Shown here in pieces: positions 16,588-25,888 of a stretch of 64,000 nucleotides of DNA. The notes under the pieces are model-generated. The model worked only from the letters and a program-made list of their open reading frames with translations, was not told where the DNA came from and did not search any database. Every line of letters starts with the position of its first letter. Within the stretch, counting starts at the first letter, position 1. Origin of the DNA: JANOAR01 sp031411235 (GTDB lineage: Bacteria > Verrucomicrobiota > Verrucomicrobiia > Verrucomicrobiales > Verrucomicrobiaceae). The stretch is taken from NCBI GenBank assembly GCA_031411235.1, contig JANOAR010000108.1, forward strand, positions 10,464-74,463, read 5' to 3'. The translations under genes were made by a program, and so were the position numbers.

Positions 16588-18369
16588 TCACACGCGCCCC
16601 GCCTTCATCTCATCCATCAGCCACTCGCTGCTGCGCCAGGCCAGCGCGAGGATCGTGAGCGTGGGATTTTTGTCCGGGTTACTCGGCATCACGCTGCCAT
16701 CCATGAGGAAGAGATTCTTCACATCCCAGGCCTGGCAGTACTGGTTCACCACGCTGTTGCTCGCCTTGTCGCCCATCCGTGCGGTGCCCACTTCGTGAAT
16801 GATTTCGCCTGGGCGCTTGATCGCCGCCGCGCCCTTCAGCGGCGTGGCCTTGCCACCCATCTCCTCCAGCATCTCGGCAAATGTTTCCTGCATGTGCTCC
16901 GCTTGTTTGATCTCGTGGTCGCTCCATTTCCAATGAAAACGCAGCACTGGGATGCCCCACTGATCCACCACCTGCGGGTCGAGTTCGCAGTAGCAATCGT
17001 CATTGGGGATCATCTCACCGCGCCCGCTGAAGCCGAAGCTCGCGCCGTAGTAGCGCCGCGCTTCGTCCTTCAATTTCTTGCCATAGCTGCTCGGCGAATG
17101 CTTATCGAGGCTCGCGAATTCGCCCACCTTGGGCATTCGTTTGCCGCCCCCCATCTCGATGTGGTAGCCGCGTGCGAAGCCCAGCCGCTTGTGCTCATTC
17201 ACCAGCCACCACGGGCTATAAACATGCAGTCCACCCGCACCGTCTTCATTCATCGGCGGTAGGTTTTCCATCATCGGAATATGTGCGCCCAAGTTGCTGC
17301 CCACGCTATCCATCAAGTTTTTGCCCACCTGCCCTGAGCTGTTCGCGAGGCCTGCGGCGTCGCGTGTTTTGGAGTTCAGCAGGATGCGAGCCGTCTCGCC
17401 CGTACTCGCGGCCAGGATGACCACGCGGGCCTTCGCTACCGCATCGCGGCGCGTCGTCTTGTCGATGTAATGTACGCCCGTCGCACGGCCTTTGCCATCC
17501 AGCAGCACCTCGCGCACCATCGCATCGGTGATGATGTCGAGGTTGCCCGTGGCCAGCGCAGGCGGCAGCAGCACCGTGGTGCTCTGGAAGTTCGCGCGAA
17601 TGCTGCAACCCCGCACGCAGTCGGTTGCCCAGAAGCACGGCGCACGCAGCATCATGTCCTTGCCGAGAATCTCCTGCGCCTTTGCATTCCCAGGGAAAAG
17701 CTTCGCGGGCAGCCCCTTCCAGTCCAGCGGCTGACTGAGCACCGCACGCCGCGCCCCCACCACTGGCACGCCGAGTTTTTTGCCCGCCTTCTTCGCGATC
17801 AACTCACCCACACGCGGCTTCGGCGTCGGCAGCAGCACACCGGGGCTAGAGTTCGGAGCATTGGCGATGCCCGCGTTCTCGCCATACACACCGATCAACT
17901 GCTCCACCTTATCATACCACGGCGCGAGGTCTTCGTACTGCATCGGCCAGTCGAAGCCCAAGCCATCCCGCGAGCGCGGCTTGAAGTCCAACTCACCAAA
18001 GCGCAGCGAAATACGCCCCCAGTGATTCGTTCGCCCACCGAGCATCCGGGGCCGCCACCACCAGAAGTCGCCCTCAGTCCCCGCCTTGTTCGTGTAAGGC
18101 TCGCCCGGCACCTGCCAGCCGCCGCCCACCGTTGCATCGTAGTGGCCAAAGAAGCGCTCCCGCGTCGCCGCCCCGCGTATCGGAGCCAGCTCTGGCGTGT
18201 GAAACATCGGTGTCTCAGTGATCGCATCATAGTTTCTCCCCGCCTCAATCATCAGCACCTTCACCCCTTCGAAGGCCAGTCGCATCGCCGCCATGCCCCC
18301 GCCCGCGCCTGAGCCCACGACAATGACATCATACTGAGGCTGCGTTTTTCGATCGGTGAGGAGGGGCAT
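16588..18369 (-). CDS. GMC-family FAD-dependent oxidoreductase
   Basis: A 593-residue flavoprotein. The dinucleotide motif VVGSGAGGGMAAMRL starts about residue 17. The substrate-side region carries GGRTNHWGR. The C-terminal catalytic block has HEVGTARMG and NPTLTILALAWR, the His/Asn pair of glucose-methanol-choline oxidoreductases. The cysteine-containing CVRGCSIR is seen in the gluconate dehydrogenase-like branch. It probably oxidises a sugar or sugar alcohol. The ATG at 18369 gives a start 15 residues before the FAD strand; the longer in-frame start adds 29 unlikely residues. No subunit-3 or cytochrome gene is adjacent. Confidence 0.88.
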   Translation of the reverse strand: MPLLTDRKTQPQYDVIVVGSGAGGGMAAMRLAFEGVKVLMIEAGRNYDAITETPMFHTPELAPIRGAATRERFFGHYDATVGGGWQVPGEPYTNKAGTEGDFWWWRPRMLGGRTNHWGRISLRFGELDFKPRSRDGLGFDWPMQYEDLAPWYDKVEQLIGVYGENAGIANAPNSSPGVLLPTPKPRVGELIAKKAGKKLGVPVVGARRAVLSQPLDWKGLPAKLFPGNAKAQEILGKDMMLRAPCFWATDCVRGCSIRANFQSTTVLLPPALATGNLDIITDAMVREVLLDGKGRATGVHYIDKTTRRDAVAKARVVILAASTGETARILLNSKTRDAAGLANSSGQVGKNLMDSVGSNLGAHIPMMENLPPMNEDGAGGLHVYSPWWLVNEHKRLGFARGYHIEMGGGKRMPKVGEFASLDKHSPSSYGKKLKDEARRYYGASFGFSGRGEMIPNDDCYCELDPQVVDQWGIPVLRFHWKWSDHEIKQAEHMQETFAEMLEEMGGKATPLKGAAAIKRPGEIIHEVGTARMGDKASNSVVNQYCQAWDVKNLFLMDGSVMPSNPDKNPTLTILALAWRSSEWLMDEMKAGRV

Positions 18370-18487
18370 AATGGGAAATGAGGTGAGGGGTGGATAAATG
18401 TCGCGCCAGTGTGCTTGCAACGAACCGACATCGCACGCTAAAAACAATTGACGCACCCCTCGTGTTTACCAACTAAATAGCACATTC

Positions 18488-18814
18488 ATGTCTGCCTCTG
18501 GTTACGCCGTCACCGCCCTCATCCTGTTCGCCCTTAGCTTGTGGGCGATCATCGCCGGACTAGACCCCAAGCGCTGGCGTCTCTGGTGGCTCGATCTCTT
18601 CGGCGTCCTTGATGTCGATTCCACTCGCGAGCAACGCCGCACACAGGAGGCACAGTTGCGCTTCATGTGTTTCTTCATTGCCCTCATGTTGCTCGCCACC
18701 GCCGCGAGTTGTGCCTTCTGGACTGTCGATCTCGTGCGCGACTCCGCACGCGAGCGAACCCCCACCGAGCGCGAGCTTCAGCACAGCCAGATGCGGGCCG
18801 AGCAGCGCAAGTAG
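18488..18814 (+). CDS. Small membrane protein with two helices, function unknown
   Basis: A 108-residue protein with helices at about residues 5-24 and 57-77, separated by a basic and acidic cytoplasm-like stretch (DPKRWRLWWLDLFGVLDVD) and ending in a charged tail. I recognise no family. It is divergent from the GMC gene and 54 bp upstream of a glycosyltransferase on the same strand, so they may be co-transcribed. Confidence 0.65.
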   Translation: MSASGYAVTALILFALSLWAIIAGLDPKRWRLWWLDLFGVLDVDSTREQRRTQEAQLRFMCFFIALMLLATAASCAFWTVDLVRDSARERTPTERELQHSQMRAEQRK

Positions 18815-18868
18815 TCCGAACAGGATTGGCTTGCACCGAGCAACCAACCACGGAACAGAGCACCGCCC

Positions 18869-20146
18869 ATGCCCGCTGCCATCGACCGATTTCAACCCGA
18901 AGCCATCACTCAAGAAGAGCCGCTTGATGCTGCCCAGCTCCCTCAAAAGCTCCTCTATGCCACCAGCGCCGGCATCGGCGGCACAGGCCTGGATAGCACC
19001 TCCATGGAGGGCGCACTCGCCTCCCATCGCGCTGGCTTCCTCCGCCGCGCCATCTGCTACGGCAGCGATCAGCGCGAGATCCCGCAGGGCAAAATCCAGT
19101 CCCTGCAATGGCACCCCGTGCGTGCCCTTTCCTACCTCGGCAGCGAGGACTACTACGCCGCCAAGAAGCGCTACGTCGATCTCATCGCCGCACGCGCCCT
19201 GCGCCGAGGCGACTACGATGCCTTCCACGGCTGGTCTGGCGATAGCTTCCGCACCCTCGTCGAGGCGCGGATCAAAGGCATCCCCAGCGTCCTCGACATC
19301 CCCACCTGGCACCGCAACAAAGGCATCCGCAAAAAGGGCGAGACCCAGAGCGAACGCGAAGAGCGCCTCACCGAGCGCACCTGGCGCGACTGGCGCATGG
19401 CCCTCCCCATCGACCGCCCCCGAATGCTCGCCGAGTATGAGTTGGCCGACGTCATCCTCATGGCCTCGCAGAAAGCCACCGAGACCTTCCTCGCCGCTGG
19501 TGTGCCCGAGAAAAAACTCTGCTACGTCGCCCGTGGCGTTGATCCCCAGCGCTACTCACCCGGCACCCCACCCGAGAAATTTCGCCTCATCTTTGTCGGT
19601 GCCCTCATCAAACGCAAAGGCGTCCACCACCTGCTCGCAGCGTGGAAAAAATTGAACCTCAAAGACGCCGAACTCATCCTCGTCGGCACCCTGCACGACG
19701 ACATCAAGCCCTACATGGCCGACCTCGCCACCAGCAGCGTCCAGCACCTCGGCTTCAGTTCCAGCGTCCAGGATGAACTGCGCCGCAGCACCGCCTTCGT
19801 CTTCCCCAGCGAGTGCGAAGGCTTCGCCAAAGTCACCCTCGAAGCCGCCGCCTGCGCCCTCCCCCTCATCGCCACTGCCGAATCCGGCGACGCCGTCAAA
19901 GACCAGCACAACGGCCTCATCATCCCCCCCAACGACAGCGACGCCCTAGCCGCCGCCATCGAGCATGCCTACCACCACCGCGACACCTTCGCCGAGATGG
20001 GAAAACGAGGCCGCGAGCGCGTGCTGAGCTGCTTCACCTGGGATCACTACCGCCAGCGCGTGCTACGGGGTTATGCGATGGCGGTTGCTGGCTGGCAAAC
20101 TTATGAAACGACGGGGTCATCGACGCCAGACCCGAAGCTAACTTGA
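18869..20146 (+). CDS. Glycosyltransferase family 4 protein
   Basis: A 425-residue GT-B glycosyltransferase. The C-terminal donor domain holds LIFVGALIKRKGVHHLLAAW and the EX7E motif ECEGFAKVTLE (about residues 311-321). The N-terminal acceptor domain contains HGWSGDSF where many family members have an HVH-like motif. It probably adds a sugar to an envelope polysaccharide or small acceptor; the donor is not predictable. It is not within a polysaccharide cluster. It ends 3 bp before the convergent DUF4375 gene. Confidence 0.85.
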   Translation: MPAAIDRFQPEAITQEEPLDAAQLPQKLLYATSAGIGGTGLDSTSMEGALASHRAGFLRRAICYGSDQREIPQGKIQSLQWHPVRALSYLGSEDYYAAKKRYVDLIAARALRRGDYDAFHGWSGDSFRTLVEARIKGIPSVLDIPTWHRNKGIRKKGETQSEREERLTERTWRDWRMALPIDRPRMLAEYELADVILMASQKATETFLAAGVPEKKLCYVARGVDPQRYSPGTPPEKFRLIFVGALIKRKGVHHLLAAWKKLNLKDAELILVGTLHDDIKPYMADLATSSVQHLGFSSSVQDELRRSTAFVFPSECEGFAKVTLEAAACALPLIATAESGDAVKDQHNGLIIPPNDSDALAAAIEHAYHHRDTFAEMGKRGRERVLSCFTWDHYRQRVLRGYAMAVAGWQTYETTGSSTPDPKLT

Positions 20147-20149
20147 GGC

Positions 20150-20707
20150 TTAGCCATTTCCATTGCTCTCGATAAACTGATTGGGATGGCTCTTCACGAA
20201 GGTTCCACGGTAACGCTCCAATTCCTCGTCCGGCGAGTTTAACAGCGTATAAAAGGCCACGTTATGCCTATCGAGTTCCTGGACTTGAACTGAGCTCCAC
20301 AAGCCTATGATCTGCATTCGTGCCGTCGCTGATGTGGGATAGTCTGCTCCGAGCATGCCAGCGGCCCTCGCCAGGATCTTGGCGTAGTTTGCCGCACCGA
20401 TCATTTGGAAACCTTCAATAGCCCATGGCACTAGGTTCCCGGTGGAGTTCACAAATAGTTGGAGGAAACCCCCATTGCGGATCTCCTTTTGGCACCAGTC
20501 CAGTGCAATCAGTCCGCGCTGACCTTCACTGAGTTCGTCAAGAAAGCCCACCATTTTCTTGGATGGGCTGAGCGGCAAATCGTACCAGATCGGTTCTATT
20601 GCATCCCAAGCAACTTGGGAAAGATCGTCGTTCTGGAGTATCGCGGGACTTGCGGAGTATCTCATGCCAGGCTTCGTTTTTTTTGCTAACAGTTGAATCA
20701 GCGACAT
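20150..20707 (-). CDS. DUF4375 (DMP19-like) protein
   Basis: A 185-residue soluble protein containing EIRNGGFLQLFVNSTGNL, the hallmark segment of the DMP19/DUF4375 family, near residue 90, followed by an all-helical region. Members occur widely as lone genes; one phage-related protein of the name is a DNA mimic, but that function should not be carried over. No operon partner is seen. Confidence 0.7.
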   Translation of the reverse strand: MSLIQLLAKKTKPGMRYSASPAILQNDDLSQVAWDAIEPIWYDLPLSPSKKMVGFLDELSEGQRGLIALDWCQKEIRNGGFLQLFVNSTGNLVPWAIEGFQMIGAANYAKILARAAGMLGADYPTSATARMQIIGLWSSVQVQELDRHNVAFYTLLNSPDEELERYRGTFVKSHPNQFIESNGNG

Positions 20708-20869
20708 GTGGAATGTCGAATAGCACTCACGGAGCGCGGTAAACCGCCAGACTTATCGCCTATCACTCGCCAAGCCCAGCAAAGCGATAGGCTTGCAGAG
20801 TTAGTGTGATTACCGGTTGGAGTTAGCATCGAGCTGAGTTGTTGGCGGCGCTATCTTTTCGCGGCCTGC

Positions 20870-21958
20870 TCACACCACGGGCTCGCCGATGGTGATGGTG
20901 CGGGGGGCGGTGGTTCGGGTGCCGGAGCTATTGCTTACCTCGGTGATGATTTTTATCACCTGGCCTTTGATGAAGGGGCCGAGGGCGTTGCCGCTGAGGT
21001 CGAGGGGGGCGCTGTGGGTGAAGGTGGTGTCCACCCCGACGACCTGCCATTTGACGGCCTTGGTCGTTGCGTGGTCGCCGCCGCCGGGGAGGTAGGCCAC
21101 CAGGACTTGCAGGCCGGCGTCGCCGCCTTGCTGGATGGTGTCGATCTCCACGGTGTCCGGCGCGGGCGTGCCGGGCTCGGTGGTGATGCCAGTGAGCGCG
21201 TCCGCCAGGTCGCTGCCGGGATCGGCGGTGGCTTTCACCACTTTGTACCACTTCTTGCAAAGCTGGTCGGCGGCGCGGTCATGGCTGCGCAGGGCGGCGC
21301 GGGATTGGTTGAGCAGGCCTTCCTTGTCCTTCATCGTCTTCACCACAGCGGTGTAGCCATCCAGCAAGGCGGTGGCCAGCGCGGTGGTATAGATCACGCC
21401 GCCCAGGGGGCGGGTGATGGGCGGCTGCGGCGGCGACAGGGCGGCCAGCGCGGCATTGGCACGCGCCCAGACGGGGAGCAGGTCGCGCAGGCGCTTCAGG
21501 ATGGTGCTCTCAGTTCGCGGGTTGGTGGCATAGACGTCGTCCAGGTCGCGCATCAGCGCCGTGTTTTCATCCAGATGGCCCTCTATAATGGCGGGGATCT
21601 TGGTGCCGAGTATTTTCATGTGCACCAGCGCATCCTGGCCGCTGCGATAGGCGGCATCAAAGGTGTCCTGCGCCTGGGTGCGGGCCTGCACCAGCGGCTC
21701 GAAGCCGTTGATGAGCGCGGTCAATTGCGCCGCGCCCTGTGAGCCGATGGTGAGTGTCGGCACGAGCTGCGTCCAGACCGGCAGGGTTTCTTGAGCGCGT
21801 CGTTTGGTGATTTCCCAGTATTCCATGGCGGTGTTGAGAGCTAAAGGTTGTGCGGGGGTTAAAAGTGGCGGCGCTGCTGCGCCTGCGGAGTCATAGGTGG
21901 ACCCGTTATCGTAAAAAGTAAGGCCATCATCATAACGGGCTCCAGCGGGGTTCGGCAT
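20870..21958 (-). CDS. Hypothetical protein, helical with a C-terminal beta region, preceded by a 21-bp array
   Basis: A 362-residue protein I do not recognise by family. The N-terminus MPNPAGARYDDGLTFYDNG is Asp/Tyr/Gly-rich. Residues about 45-250 are strongly helical and Ala-rich, with a likely coiled region. The last 90 residues look like a beta-sandwich (VEIDTIQQGGDAG, WQVVGVDTTF, ITIGEPVV). There is no signal peptide or membrane helix. A 21-bp periodic array runs right up to the start codon from the upstream side. From memory, proteins with a similar ARYDD opening are recurrent in verrucomicrobial genomes. A structural or adhesin-like role is only a guess. Confidence 0.7.
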   Translation of the reverse strand: MPNPAGARYDDGLTFYDNGSTYDSAGAAAPPLLTPAQPLALNTAMEYWEITKRRAQETLPVWTQLVPTLTIGSQGAAQLTALINGFEPLVQARTQAQDTFDAAYRSGQDALVHMKILGTKIPAIIEGHLDENTALMRDLDDVYATNPRTESTILKRLRDLLPVWARANAALAALSPPQPPITRPLGGVIYTTALATALLDGYTAVVKTMKDKEGLLNQSRAALRSHDRAADQLCKKWYKVVKATADPGSDLADALTGITTEPGTPAPDTVEIDTIQQGGDAGLQVLVAYLPGGGDHATTKAVKWQVVGVDTTFTHSAPLDLSGNALGPFIKGQVIKIITEVSNSSGTRTTAPRTITIGEPVV

Positions 21959-21971
21959 TATGATGGCTATT

Positions 21972-22275
21972 TGAAGAACGGTGCCACCGGATGGCGCTCA
22001 TCAAACGGCTTGATGTGGGTCTGCGGTGGCTGCATTGGATAATGTTATCGGCTTTATGAATGTCTGCAACGGCTTTTTGATTCGATGCAGCGGCTTTTTG
22101 ATTCGATGCAGCGGCTTTTTTCTTGAATGTGTCGGCTTTTTTCATGGCTGCTATCATAACATAGTGGGATAAAGCCGATGCAGAATATGGGGAAGCCGAT
22201 GAATTACTATAGGAAGCTGTTTCGGTATTGGTAAAAGCGATTGTATCAGAAAAAAATGCCGTGGCATGAAGCACA
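21972..22275. repeat. Two divergent 21-bp periodic arrays (array A)
   Basis: On the minus strand, units of exactly 21 bp begin with AAAGCC: five clear units cover 22035-22139, two of them (22077-22097 and 22098-22118) identical, and degenerate units continue in register to about 21972. On the plus strand, five more units start with AAAGCC-like sequence at 22171, 22192, 22213, 22234 and 22255. The two arms point away from a 31-bp centre. The minus arm can be read as a seven-residue repeat (KAAASNQ), and the plus arm as KADAEYG-EADELL, but the plus frame contains a stop, so a DNA- or RNA-level role or a decayed repeat gene both remain possible. Confidence 0.8.
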
Positions 22276-22582
22276 CAGGGTAAAAATCGAGCGCTGGGTG
22301 GGTGCCGTTGGTGCCCAGGCTTCAGCCGCTTCAGTCGGGGGGCGGCATGTAGATGCCAATGCCGGTGCGGATGCAGCACTGCGCTTGCCCTCCGCACTGC
22401 AAATCCGCTAACCTCCCCGCCATGCACAAATTTTGCCGCAGCCCCGTCCGCGCACGCACCCCAGCAAAATAACTCTGTGAAAACGAAGCCTGCGAGCACC
22501 TCTACCAAAGCGCCAGCCAAGGGAAGACGAAGATGACAAAAGCGTGCATGGATCGGGGTGTTTGCGCTAGCGTTTGAAGACC
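22276..22582. other. Gap before recD2 without a recognisable gene
   Basis: About 300 bp between array A and recD2. A long minus-strand frame crosses it, but its product is low-complexity and matches nothing. One 19-codon basic frame (GTG at 22477) is too short to support. I see no RNA gene. Confidence 0.5.
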
Positions 22583-24811
22583 ATGTCCCCTCCCCCATCC
22601 AACGCCACTCCCGAGACGCTGTGCGGCACTGTCGAGCGCGTGACTTACCACACCGAGGAGACGGGCTACTGCGTGTTGAAAGTGCTGCCGCAGGGTCGGC
22701 GCGATGTCGTCGCCCTCATCGGCAAGGCACCGCGTGTGGTCGTGGGCGAGAGCTTCGAGGCCGAGGGCAAGTGGGAGCACAGCACTGAACACGGGCGACA
22801 GTTCCGCGCCGACTCGTTGCGGCTCAAGCCCCCGGATTCATCGGCAGGCATGGAGCGCTACCTGGGCAGCGGCCTCATCGACGGCATCGGCCCGGCGTAT
22901 GCGAAGCGAATGCTGGAAAAATTTGGCCCCAAAGTCATCGACATCATTGAGCACGAATCCGCACGGCTGGAGGAAGTCGAAGGCATCGGCAAGAAGCGCC
23001 GTATCGAGATTCGCGAGAGTTGGATGAAACAAAAAGTGCTGCACGGCATCATGCTCTACTTGCACCAGCACGGCATCGGCACTGCCCGTGCGCTGCGCAT
23101 CTACAAGACCTGGGGCGAGCAAGCCCTGGACATCCTGCGAGCCAATCCCTACCGCCTCGCCGCCGACATCCGTGGCATCGGCTTCAAGACCGCCGACGGT
23201 ATCGCGCAGCACATGGGCATAGCCGCCGACGCCCCTGAACGCCTGCGTGCAGGCCTGCTCTACACGCTGGAGGACGGCGCGAGCAAAGGCCACACCTGCC
23301 TGCCACGCGAGCTGCTGCTGGAGCACGCAGTGGCCGCGCTCGGTGCTGAGGCAGCGAGGGTCGCCGCAGAGCTAGAGAACATGATGAGCGACGGCAGCGT
23401 CGTGGCTTCGGAGAATCATTGCTCGGCCCCCAGCGAGGTCGAGGCAACGATAGCGCCGACGCAGCCATTCATCACTCGTCTTTACCTCCCCTACCTCCAC
23501 GCCGCCGAGCAAAGCATCGCTCGCAGCCTGCGCGACCTCCTCGCCGCCCCCGCCAGCTACCCCGACATCGACGCGGCAAGCATGATCGAAATGGCCGAGC
23601 GCCGCACGGGCAAGATACTCGCCGAGAGCCAGAGACGCTGCGTCACCGAAGCCCTGCACAGCCGCGCCATGATCATCACTGGCGGCCCCGGTGTGGGCAA
23701 GACCACGATCCTGAACACCCTGCTCACCATCGTCTGCGACAAAGGCGTACGCGTCATTTTAGCCGCGCCCACAGGCCGTGCGGCGAAGCGCATGAGCGAG
23801 AGCACCAAGATGGAGGCGAAGACCCTGCATCGCCTGCTGGAATACCAGGGCGATGGCCAGTGGGGCAGGCATCGTGGGCGGCAGCTCAGCGGCGACTTAT
23901 TTGTCATCGACGAATGCTCGATGATCGACACACCGCTCATGGCGCAGTTCCTCAGCGCCCTGCCCATGGGAGCGCATTTATTGCTCGTGGGCGATGCCGA
24001 TCAGTTGCCTTCCGTTGGGCCTGGCATGGTCATCGGCGACCTCATCGCCAGTGGCGTCGTACCCTGCATGAGGCTAACCGAAATCTTCCGCCAAGCCGCC
24101 GACAGCCGCATCATCACCAGTGCGCATGACATCAATCGCGGTGTCGTGCCCGACCTAAAACCCCATGCCACCAGCGACTTCTTCTTTCTCGAAGAGACCG
24201 ACCCCGCGAAGATCGCCAGCACCCTCGTGCAGCTCGCCAAGGAAAGGTTGCCGAGGAAGTATCACTTCGACCCCATGGCCGACATTCAAGTGCTCACGCC
24301 CATGAACGGCAACAGCCTCGGCACCCGTGCGATGAACGCCATGCTGCAAGCCGCACTGAACCCTCCCAACGAGTTGAAGTATGAGATCGACCGCTTCGGC
24401 TGCACCTTCCGCGTCGGCGACAAGGTCATCCAAACGCATAACAACTACGACAAGGAAGTCTTCAACGGCGACATCGGTTTCATCGCTGGCATCGAGACTG
24501 AACCATTGAAAATCTGCGTCCGCTACGAAGGCAGTCGCTTGGTCAAATACGAGCCCGGTGAGCTGGACGAACTCGCCCTGGCCTACGCGCTAACCATTCA
24601 CAAAAGCCAAGGCAGCGAGTTCCCCTGCGTCGTGATCCCCGTGAGCACCCAGCATTACGTGATGCTAGAGCGCAGCCTCATCTACACCGCCGTCACCCGC
24701 GCCCGCAAACTCGTCGTCCTCGTCGGCGACCCGAAGGCACTCGGCATCGCGGTAAAAAAACAGGAGACAAGGAAGCGCCACACCGGACTGAAGGAGGCGC
24801 TCATGGCGTGA
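22583..24811 (+). CDS. recD2: RecD2-type ATP-dependent DNA helicase
   Basis: A 742-residue SF1 helicase of the RecD-like group that works without RecBC. An N-terminal OB-like region (GTVERVTYHTEETGYCVLKV) is followed by tandem helix-hairpin-helix elements (IDGIGPAYAKRM, VEGIGKKRRIEI, IRGIGFKTADGIA), Walker A GGPGVGKTTILNTL near residue 366, DECSMID, and the C-terminal ALTIHKSQGSEFP near residue 666. It unwinds DNA 5' to 3' in family members and acts in repair. The ATG at 22583 was chosen over a TTG at 22574. It stands alone. Confidence 0.93.
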   Translation: MSPPPSNATPETLCGTVERVTYHTEETGYCVLKVLPQGRRDVVALIGKAPRVVVGESFEAEGKWEHSTEHGRQFRADSLRLKPPDSSAGMERYLGSGLIDGIGPAYAKRMLEKFGPKVIDIIEHESARLEEVEGIGKKRRIEIRESWMKQKVLHGIMLYLHQHGIGTARALRIYKTWGEQALDILRANPYRLAADIRGIGFKTADGIAQHMGIAADAPERLRAGLLYTLEDGASKGHTCLPRELLLEHAVAALGAEAARVAAELENMMSDGSVVASENHCSAPSEVEATIAPTQPFITRLYLPYLHAAEQSIARSLRDLLAAPASYPDIDAASMIEMAERRTGKILAESQRRCVTEALHSRAMIITGGPGVGKTTILNTLLTIVCDKGVRVILAAPTGRAAKRMSESTKMEAKTLHRLLEYQGDGQWGRHRGRQLSGDLFVIDECSMIDTPLMAQFLSALPMGAHLLLVGDADQLPSVGPGMVIGDLIASGVVPCMRLTEIFRQAADSRIITSAHDINRGVVPDLKPHATSDFFFLEETDPAKIASTLVQLAKERLPRKYHFDPMADIQVLTPMNGNSLGTRAMNAMLQAALNPPNELKYEIDRFGCTFRVGDKVIQTHNNYDKEVFNGDIGFIAGIETEPLKICVRYEGSRLVKYEPGELDELALAYALTIHKSQGSEFPCVVIPVSTQHYVMLERSLIYTAVTRARKLVVLVGDPKALGIAVKKQETRKRHTGLKEALMA

Positions 24812-24867
24812 TGGAGCGCGGCATTCCGCGGCATTCCGCTGCCTTTGCGGTTCCGCCGCTAGTAATT

Positions 24868-25854
24868 TCAGGCCGCACCAAAATCGGCCAAATACTGCTC
24901 CACGATTTGCTTCAGCGCTGGCGGCTGGGGGAGCCCTAGCGCTAAGGCACGAGCGCCATCCACGTAGGTGGGCCAGTTGTCCACGATGCCTTGGATGCGG
25001 GCGTCGAAGGCATCCACGATAGGGCCTAGTGTCATGCCACGCTCGGCGGCGACTTGTTGAATCGTTGCTTCGGCGAGATTCGGCGTCACGCGATGGGCGG
25101 GCAAACCATAGCCTCGATCTTTACCCAGTTTATCGGTGGGCACTTCGTGCAAGGCGATGAGCGACTCGATGATGGTGCGATAGCCTGTCATCGGATGGCA
25201 CTGATCGCGGCGGATGGGCAGCTCGCAGACTTCGCCATTGAGCGGCTCGCGGAACATGCCGCTAGCCCAACTCGACGCGGCAGCATTGGGTTTGCCAGGA
25301 CGCACGATGACGGTGGGCAGACGGGCGGAGCGTCCATCGAAGTGGCCTTTGCGCGAGTAGTCGTTGATGAGCATCTCGCAGATGGCCTTCGTCATGCCAT
25401 AGGTGGTCTGTGGCAGTTGTTTGGTGAGGTCGGTCATCGTGGCAGACATATCCAAGCCCCCGAAGCACGCGACGCTGCTGGCGAAGACCACGCGCGGCAT
25501 TCCAGCGGCGGCGCGAGCAGCTTCAAAGACATGCCGCCCACCATCGAGATTCACGCGCAGCGCATCGTCAAAGCGCAGCTCGCACTCCCCGCTGACCATT
25601 GAGGCGAGATGGAAGATAGCAGTGTCTGCACGATCACCGATGCTATCGAAGACCGTATCGCGATCACTGATGTCGCCGACGATCTGCTGCACCCGCGAGT
25701 CGCACGCAGGCTTGTGATAAAAGGCATCCAGCAGCACCATCTCGTCGATAGGTTCCTGCGCCCCCGAGGGGCCGACGAGAGTGCCGCGTGTGAGAAGGCT
25801 CTGCGCAAGCTGTGAGCCAAGGAAGCCGCCGCCGCCGGTGATGATGATTTTCAT
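24868..25854 (-). CDS. NAD-dependent epimerase/dehydratase family, D-erythronate dehydrogenase-like
   Basis: A 328-residue extended SDR. The cofactor motif is TGGGGFLG near residue 6, and the catalytic YGMTK is near residue 151. The run RLPTVIVRPGKPNAAASSWA is characteristic of DenD-like enzymes, which oxidise D-erythronate or related four-carbon sugar acids. The usual partner kinase, isomerase and decarboxylase genes are not adjacent, so the substrate is uncertain. A short two-fold 10-bp repeat lies just past its stop codon (24821-24840). Confidence 0.8.
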   Translation of the reverse strand: MKIIITGGGGFLGSQLAQSLLTRGTLVGPSGAQEPIDEMVLLDAFYHKPACDSRVQQIVGDISDRDTVFDSIGDRADTAIFHLASMVSGECELRFDDALRVNLDGGRHVFEAARAAAGMPRVVFASSVACFGGLDMSATMTDLTKQLPQTTYGMTKAICEMLINDYSRKGHFDGRSARLPTVIVRPGKPNAAASSWASGMFREPLNGEVCELPIRRDQCHPMTGYRTIIESLIALHEVPTDKLGKDRGYGLPAHRVTPNLAEATIQQVAAERGMTLGPIVDAFDARIQGIVDNWPTYVDGARALALGLPQPPALKQIVEQYLADFGAA

Positions 25855-25888
25855 GAATACAGTGAGCTAAGTGTTAAGGGGCGCTGGG

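Noticed and set aside
21967..22035. A 22-codon minus-strand frame (MQPPQTHIKPFDERH...)
   Set aside because: Protein-like, but too short, within array A, with no independent support.
22477..22536. A 19-codon basic frame (KTKPASTSTKAPAKGRRR)
   Set aside because: It resembles small basic ribosomal peptides only in composition; the GTG start and length give no real support.
21930..22598. A 222-codon minus-strand frame including the KAAASNQ repeats
   Set aside because: Most of it is low-complexity translation of array A in the antisense direction. A shorter gene from the ATG at MKKADTF is conceivable, but its end overlaps the start of the next gene and has no recognisable domain.
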